Source: Streptomyces dangxiongensis (GTDB lineage Bacteria; Actinomycetota; Actinomycetes; Streptomycetales; Streptomycetaceae). From it: a stretch of 64,000 nucleotides of DNA. The notes under the pieces were generated by a model. The model saw nothing but the letters and a program-made list of their open reading frames with translations. It ran no database searches and had not been told where the DNA came from. Position numbers and translations under genes: made by a program. Location: positions 1-64,000 of the forward strand of contig NZ_CP033072.1 of the NCBI RefSeq assembly GCF_003675325.1, in the 5' to 3' direction. Each line of letters starts with the position of its first letter. The first letter of the stretch is position 1. This document shows positions 59,769 to 64,000 of the stretch, piece by piece.

Positions 59769-60023
59769 TCAAGGTGGTCGGGGCGGTGGGGGTGCTGTCG
59801 GGTGCGGGGTGGGCGGGCTGGGCGTGGGTAGTGCCCGGTGGCCGGCCGGTGTCGTGGTCGTCGAGGTCGGCGGTGCCGGCATCCTCGGAGCGGATGCGGA
59901 CGGTGCAGCGGGGGTGGGTGTCGCCCAGGCAGCCGTGCAGGAGGTGGCCTCGCCGGCGCTCCTCCTGGCCGAGGGCGGTGTGGGGGCTTGGGGTGGGTCG
60001 GGGGCGGTGCGCGGGGTGGTCAT
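59769..60023 (-). CDS. Short linker gene or transposase tail, uncertain
   Basis: ATG 60023 has GAGGAAG just upstream and fits the overlap style of this operon. The frame it opens is almost only Ala, Pro, Ser and Thr; the transposase frame through the same DNA reads more naturally (TALGQEERRRGHLLHGCLGD, THPRCTVRIRSEDAGTADLD). So either a small gene has a lost base near 59985, or the transposase has a long C-terminal tail. Cannot be settled by eye. Confidence 0.3.
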   Translation of the reverse strand: MTTPRTAPDPPQAPTPPSARRSAGEATSCTAAWATPTPAAPSASAPRMPAPPTSTTTTPAGHRALPTPSPPTPHPTAPPPPRPP

Positions 60024-61600
60024 GTCTCTTCCTCGGTGGGGTGGATGTGCCGGGGACGGCCCAGCCGCCGGGCGGGGTGATGCGGCGGGGCATGTAGTCG
60101 GAGGGCAGATCGTCAGCGGTCCGGCCGGAGCTCCAGGCGCCCAGTTCCTTGGCGGCCTCTTTGCGGGTCATCGCGGTGTCGGCCTGGGCCGGTCCGGTGG
60201 TGGTGTGTGCTTTGAAGCGGCGGCGGCGCAGGGTTTCGGCCCGGCGCAGGTCGCGGCGCACGCGGCGGGAGCGTTCGGCGCGGGCTTGATAGACCTGCTC
60301 GATTTGCTCGTCGGTGGCCTGGTCGGCCAGGTGGGCGGTGCCCAGATGCCGGCGGTTGTCGGCGTCGAAGATTTCGATCTGGTCGAGGTGGTGGGGCTGG
60401 AAGCGGATGTGGACGCGGGTGCCGGAGCGGCCGGTCATCCAGCCGGCCATGTAGTCGCGCCCCTTGAACCGGATGCCGTGGCCGTTGATGACGCGGGTGG
60501 AGCGGTCGCCTTCCAGGAGGAAGGCGTGAAGGTCCTTGGCGCTGACTTCGCGCAGCGGGGTGTTCTCGCTGTTCCACCATTGCAGCGGGGTGAGGTCGCC
60601 GTAGCCGGCCATCGTGTGGTCGGCGTTGCGGGTCTTGACCCACTGCGCGAAGAGCTCGACGAATCCTTCGAAGGTCAGGGCTGGGTCCTTGTCCCCCGAG
60701 TGGTGGCGGGAGTCGAGTTTCTGGGCGTGGGTGTAGCGGGGCAGGGTGGAGAAGAACATGCTGGTGGCGGCGCGGTTGAGGTTTTCGATGCTGCCTTTGA
60801 GGTGGGGGGTGTAGGGAGGCAGGACGTCGACCTGGACGGCGAAGGCGCCGAGTGCGTCCTGGACGGCGCGGGAGAGGAAGTCTTTGCCGCGGTCGATGCG
60901 GATCCGGGTGGGCAGGCCGCCTGCCGGGCCGTAGCCGTCGTCGTGCAGGATGCAGGATCTGAGGGCGGCCAGGATGGACCCGCGGTGCGGGAAGTGAGGG
61001 GTGACGGCCCAGCCCATGATCATGCCGGTGTGGCAGTCGCAGAACCAGGTCACCCAGGGTTTGACCAGCCGGTCGTTGGCCCACACCCAGACGGGGGCTT
61101 GCTTGTGGTCGCCTTCCCACTCCTCGTTGCGGGCGGTGGGCGGGCGGCGCAGATGCGGGTCGTGGCCGCGGGAGGCGGGGCCCGTTCTTGAGGCCGGCTC
61201 GGTCACCTGGCGGCAGGTCGCGTTTGATGGCGCGGTGCAGTGTGGACAGGCTCACCGGGGTGGCGCCGGATGTCTCGGCTTCCTGCGCGAGTTCTCTGTG
61301 GACGGCTTTGACGTTGCCCCGGTGGTAGGCGAGCAGCGTGCGGATGGCGTCGGTGATCTCGAAACGGTCCCGGCTGCGGTGCAGGGGTTCACCGAGCCGG
61401 GCGCGGGCCAGCTTGCGCCACACAGTCGTGACGTGAACGCCGAGGGTGTGGGCGGACAGTTCGACATGAGCGGTGGTCAGCTCTCCGCGCTGCGAGAGCT
61501 GCAGTAGGGAGCGTACGGCGGGACCCATGAGTTCCCGTTGTGCGTGCCGGCGGCGGGCCAGGTCTTCTTCGGTGAGGTCCTCGGGGTCCGGGGGCTTCAT
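60024..61600 (-). CDS. DDE transposase, TniA/TnsB-like (Mu-type integrase core), one frameshift
   Basis: About 525 aa or more. N-terminal HTH domains (HTLGVHVTTVWRKLARARLG, VSLSTLHRAIKRDLPPGDRA); after a shift near 61180 the rve catalytic core: EEWEGDHKQAPVWVWANDRL (first Asp), TRIRIDRGKDFLSRAVQDAL (second Asp), YTPHLKGSIENLNRAATSMF (Glu). Then a Mu-type C-terminal beta-barrel (GIRFKGRDYMAGWMTGRSGT) and a basic tail (ERSRRVRRDLRRAETLRRRR). ATG 61600. It heads the core of the operon, 60 bp after the HTH gene. The end is uncertain because the frame continues toward the ATPase. Confidence 0.75.
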
Positions 61601-61660
61601 GGAGGCGTTCCTTTGGCGCGGGTCGATCAGGGGTTCGGTGCTGCGGCGGCGAGGGAGGGT

Positions 61661-62215
61661 TCAGGCCCAGAAGCCGAGGTGGGTCACGTGCTCGTACATG
61701 CGCCAGTCGGAGTCGAGGTCGGTGATGACGTCGTGCCACCGGTGGGTCAGTTCGCGCAGGTCGCTGCGCGACCAGGCTGCGATGATGGGGTCCCAGCGGT
61801 AGATGTTCTTGTGCCGCCACCGGGCGGTGCGCCGGTGCTTGTCATCGACGTCGCTCTGGTCGACGGGGTAGATCTCCACGCGGGTCCCGCCCCTGGCGTT
61901 GAGCCGGCGCGTCATGCTGGGCGCCATGTTGCGGCGGCGCAACAGGCGGAACGCGTCCTCCAGGCGCCGCTGCTGCTCGGGGCTTGGGATGCGTTCCTCG
62001 GCGAGCCAGGCAGTGATCATCCGCCGGTCCATCCGGATGCCGCAGTCCTGCATAAAGGTGTAGCCGTTTCGGGAGCGGGTGAGGTAGAGCAGGTTGCGTC
62101 GCAGCCGTTGTGTCGGTGTTATCCAACGGCTGGTGACCTGGGCGATCTCATCGAGTGTGGTGTTGAGGGCTACAGCCCCGGGCACGCCCTGGGCCCCTAA
62201 CCGTCCGAATCCCAT
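61661..62215 (-). CDS. HTH protein heading the transposition operon (Tpg-like pattern)
   Basis: Intact 184-aa protein. The middle (CGIRMDRRMITAWLAEERIP, SPEQQRRLEDAFRLLRRRNM) is an HTH of the kind seen in telomere-protein (Tpg)-like regulators; the C-terminus (RWDPIIAAWSRSDLRELTHR, DLDSDWRMYEHVTHLGF) is a conserved tail that I recall from the same group. ATG 62215. It is the first gene of the minus-strand operon that continues to 57012 and may regulate it or bind element ends. Family call is tentative. Confidence 0.5.
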   Translation of the reverse strand: MGFGRLGAQGVPGAVALNTTLDEIAQVTSRWITPTQRLRRNLLYLTRSRNGYTFMQDCGIRMDRRMITAWLAEERIPSPEQQRRLEDAFRLLRRRNMAPSMTRRLNARGGTRVEIYPVDQSDVDDKHRRTARWRHKNIYRWDPIIAAWSRSDLRELTHRWHDVITDLDSDWRMYEHVTHLGFWA

Positions 62216-63019
62216 ACGTGTTCTATCTCCAAGGGCTTACGTGATGTCGAAGTGGTGCGCTGTGCACTTGGCAGGGGCTCCCTCGTTCGGGGAGGCATCG
62301 CATTCGCTGTGCTCCAGCGCGCTGCTGGCCCCAACGTGAGTGCCGGGTGGGCGTGTGGGGGACGCGTGAGCCGGATGGGCTCCGATGCACGGCACCTTAG
62401 GAGAGCGGGAGTCCGACGGAACGAGTTCAGGCCGACATCGAGACGATGGCACTTTTCGAACATTTCGCCCCCTCGGGGCCGGCTCAACGACCCAGCCCGT
62501 CAGGCGTCGAACCCATCGACGCGAGGCATCGATCGGCGATCCGGTCAGCCAGTGCAGCCCGCGAAGTAGTGCATGATTCCGGCCACTTCAAGCCGTGCCA
62601 TAGGTTCCGAGGAATCAAATAGCCGGGCCCATCCCATAATTCGGATCTGCTTTGAGCCACTAGAGAAGCGGGACTTCTGCTCTCCGCCTCCCCTACTCGC
62701 GAGTACATAATGCAGAACCCCGCCGCTTTAGGCATGCGCACGTCAGCCGGTGCGAGTCGACGCAGGACAACAGGAACACTAGCGTTCGGGTCTGACAACG
62801 AACGGCCGACTTCCTCGCGCGCCTCGCCATTGCACCCGGTGATTGACTTGTTTTTACTGCTTCGACGTCTTGTTGAATAGTTGATCTTTCATATTCGCTG
62901 GTCAGGGGAACATGCCTGGGAGTGCGGAACCCAGGGGTGGCTTGATAAGCCTTCAAGGAAAAACCGCAGGAAGGTTTCGGCGCGGGGGCGTTGTCAGAGC
63001 CGTCCTCCAGGATGCCCGC
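62216..63019. other. Intergenic region: operon promoter and possible element end
   Basis: About 800 bp with lower GC than its surroundings and no supported gene. It must carry the promoters of the transposition operon (leftward) and of the nuclease-like gene (rightward). A minus-strand open frame at 62484-62798 has no ribosome site or known domain. I could not find terminal inverted repeats by eye. Confidence 0.4.
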
Positions 63020-64000
63020 ATGAGTCTCACCTCCCATCTCAAGGACCCGCGCTCCCCTATCTCACGCTTTCTGGCGGAGCAGCTTCCCGGCACCAAGGAC
63101 GTCCTGACCGACTACCGTGAGCGCTTAGCCCGCTTCCCCGCCCCGCTGCTGCCCCGGGCAGAAGCCGGTCTCAAGCCCGAATACCGGATGCTCGGCCACA
63201 CCATCGACCACCGCCTGCGCATCTCCCTGGGTGCGCCGACCGGCATCCCCATCAAGGAAGGCATCGTGCGGGCGGTCCTCGACGACGACGGCTGGCCCAG
63301 CCGGGACGTCATCCGTGCCGTACAGCAGGCCGGCGATGCGATGCTCGAGGAACTGGCCCGATACGAGAGCGACACCGGGCAGCCCCTGTCCCTTGCACCA
63401 GCGGAAGAGGAGCGGCTCATCCGGCTGTGCCATGTCGCTTCCAGCTTCGAGGCGATCTTCCGGCACTGCGGCTGGATGCGCGGCAACACTCTCGGCCTGT
63501 GCGCTCCCGGTTCCACCTTGGACGACCTCGTCGATGCCGTGGCGGACTACGTCGTCGACGACATCCGCCAGCAGATGCAACTCGCCGCGCACCCAGGCCC
63601 CTTCGAGGCCCTGCGTCTCCTAGACGCCAGCGCGCGGATCTGCGGCCCTGTCTTCGACGGCAGCCTGCAGGTCGGTGGAGCAGACGCCGACTTCATCCTC
63701 GATGGGACACTCATCGACTGCAAGGCGACCATCCGCCCGGAACGCATGGGCCGCTCCGAGATCTACCAGTTGGCCGGGTACCTGCTCCTCGACTACAGCA
63801 ACACCCATTCCATCTCCACCGTCGCGCTCTACCTCTCACGCCAAGGCGCGCTCATCGACTGGAGCGTCGAGGACTTCCTGGGCCTGCTCGGCGCACGGCA
63901 CGACCTTGCCACGTTGAGAGAAGCGTGCTGCCACGCGCTGACCGGCGGCCAGCACGGCACCCCGCTGCCTCCCCCGGACCCCGCCCGCCTCCTCCCCCGG
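63020..64000 (+). CDS. Probable PD-(D/E)XK nuclease-like protein, 3' partial
   Basis: At least 327 aa and open at the window edge. ATG 63020 (MSLTSHLKDPRSPISRFLAE) is a clear start. The N-terminal two thirds are helical (EEERLIRLCHVASSFEAIFR, DAVADYVVDDIRQQMQLAAH). Then GGADADFILDGTLIDCKATI gives an Asp, a short gap and D-C-K, the strand-turn-strand pattern of PD-(D/E)XK nucleases, followed by EIYQLAGYLLLDYSNTHSIS with the usual Q-x3-Y helix. A DNA-cutting role, perhaps in defence, is inferred. No family name is assigned. Confidence 0.6.
   Translation, partial: MSLTSHLKDPRSPISRFLAEQLPGTKDVLTDYRERLARFPAPLLPRAEAGLKPEYRMLGHTIDHRLRISLGAPTGIPIKEGIVRAVLDDDGWPSRDVIRAVQQAGDAMLEELARYESDTGQPLSLAPAEEERLIRLCHVASSFEAIFRHCGWMRGNTLGLCAPGSTLDDLVDAVADYVVDDIRQQMQLAAHPGPFEALRLLDASARICGPVFDGSLQVGGADADFILDGTLIDCKATIRPERMGRSEIYQLAGYLLLDYSNTHSISTVALYLSRQGALIDWSVEDFLGLLGARHDLATLREACCHALTGGQHGTPLPPPDPARLLPR

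Noticed and set aside
59137..61191. A 684-codon plus-strand open frame opposite the transposase and ATPase genes
   Set aside because: Gly/Val/Ala-rich mirror of real minus-strand genes that carry catalytic motifs; a common artefact of high-GC DNA.
62484..62798. A 104-codon minus-strand frame between the transposition operon and the nuclease-like gene
   Set aside because: No ribosome site, no domain and rare codon patterns; treated as intergenic.
1..64000. CRISPR arrays, tRNA and rRNA genes
   Set aside because: No regularly spaced repeats, no cloverleaf with a CCA-adjacent acceptor and no rRNA-like stretch were seen on reading; a dedicated search was not possible.

Overview
The window is high-GC actinobacterial DNA, almost certainly Streptomyces. 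It carries families typical of that genus (DUF397, XRE-DUF5753, DUF574 methyltransferase, DUF6233, DUF6236, DUF3761, a CsbD-like protein, LamG plus RHS/Hint secreted proteins), GTG/TTG starts, and no rRNA, tRNA or housekeeping operon that I can see. The many insertion sequences, transposase scraps, polymorphic toxins and defence genes suggest an accessory region, such as a chromosome arm or a linear plasmid.

Layout. 0-10 kb: an XRE/ImmA-type Zn-peptidase gene (cut by the window edge) coupled to a PIN-domain gene, then a complete four-gene Wadjet-type SMC defence operon (DUF2397, DUF2398, TIGR02680 ATPase, DUF2399). 10-12 kb: three layers of IS5-family elements, one inserted in another. 12-18.4 kb (minus strand): a polymorphic toxin operon of SseB-like protein, WXG-like protein, RHS toxin with an HNH-like tip and SMI1/KNR4 immunity protein. 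18.4-24.4 kb: a DUF6233 remnant, an IS5 element with CTA target repeats, a secreted HNH nuclease, an acetyltransferase, an IS110 element, and small DUF3761 and CsbD-like genes. 24.7-33.6 kb: a UvrD-like helicase, a divergent XRE regulator pair with palindromic operators, a zinc-ribbon repeat protein, a zinc-finger/HTH protein and a DUF574 methyltransferase. 33.6-47 kb: a DUF5753 scrap, an integrase scrap, an orphan toxin-immunity cassette, and a large RHS-Hint toxin locus with its immunity gene and an upstream LamG protein. 47-51.5 kb: transposase and methyltransferase scraps, an inositol-phosphatase-like gene, an XRE-DUF5753/DUF397 pair and a GNAT gene. 51.7-55.1 kb: an unassigned three-gene operon that looks like a mobile-element module. 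55.7-62.2 kb: a DUF6236 gene and a Tn7/Tn5053-like transposition operon with a DDE transposase, two intact AAA+ ATPases and a third that looks ATPase-dead. At the right edge, a probable PD-(D/E)XK nuclease runs off the window.

Sequence quality matters here. Many otherwise well-conserved genes are broken by single-base shifts. Where I could find the lost base, it is nearly always a missing C or G inside a C/G run. I read these as assembly errors rather than decay and annotate such genes as whole CDSs with the shifts noted. True decay is called only for truncated or interrupted genes and for one clear nonsense change.

Main systems: (1) Wadjet anti-plasmid defence with a possible toxin-antitoxin neighbour; (2) two RHS-type polymorphic toxin loci, the second with a displaced spare toxin-immunity cassette; (3) a transposition module with an unusual ATPase set; (4) an uncharacterised actinobacterial element operon. 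Where I name a family, this rests on motif recognition only; no search was run.
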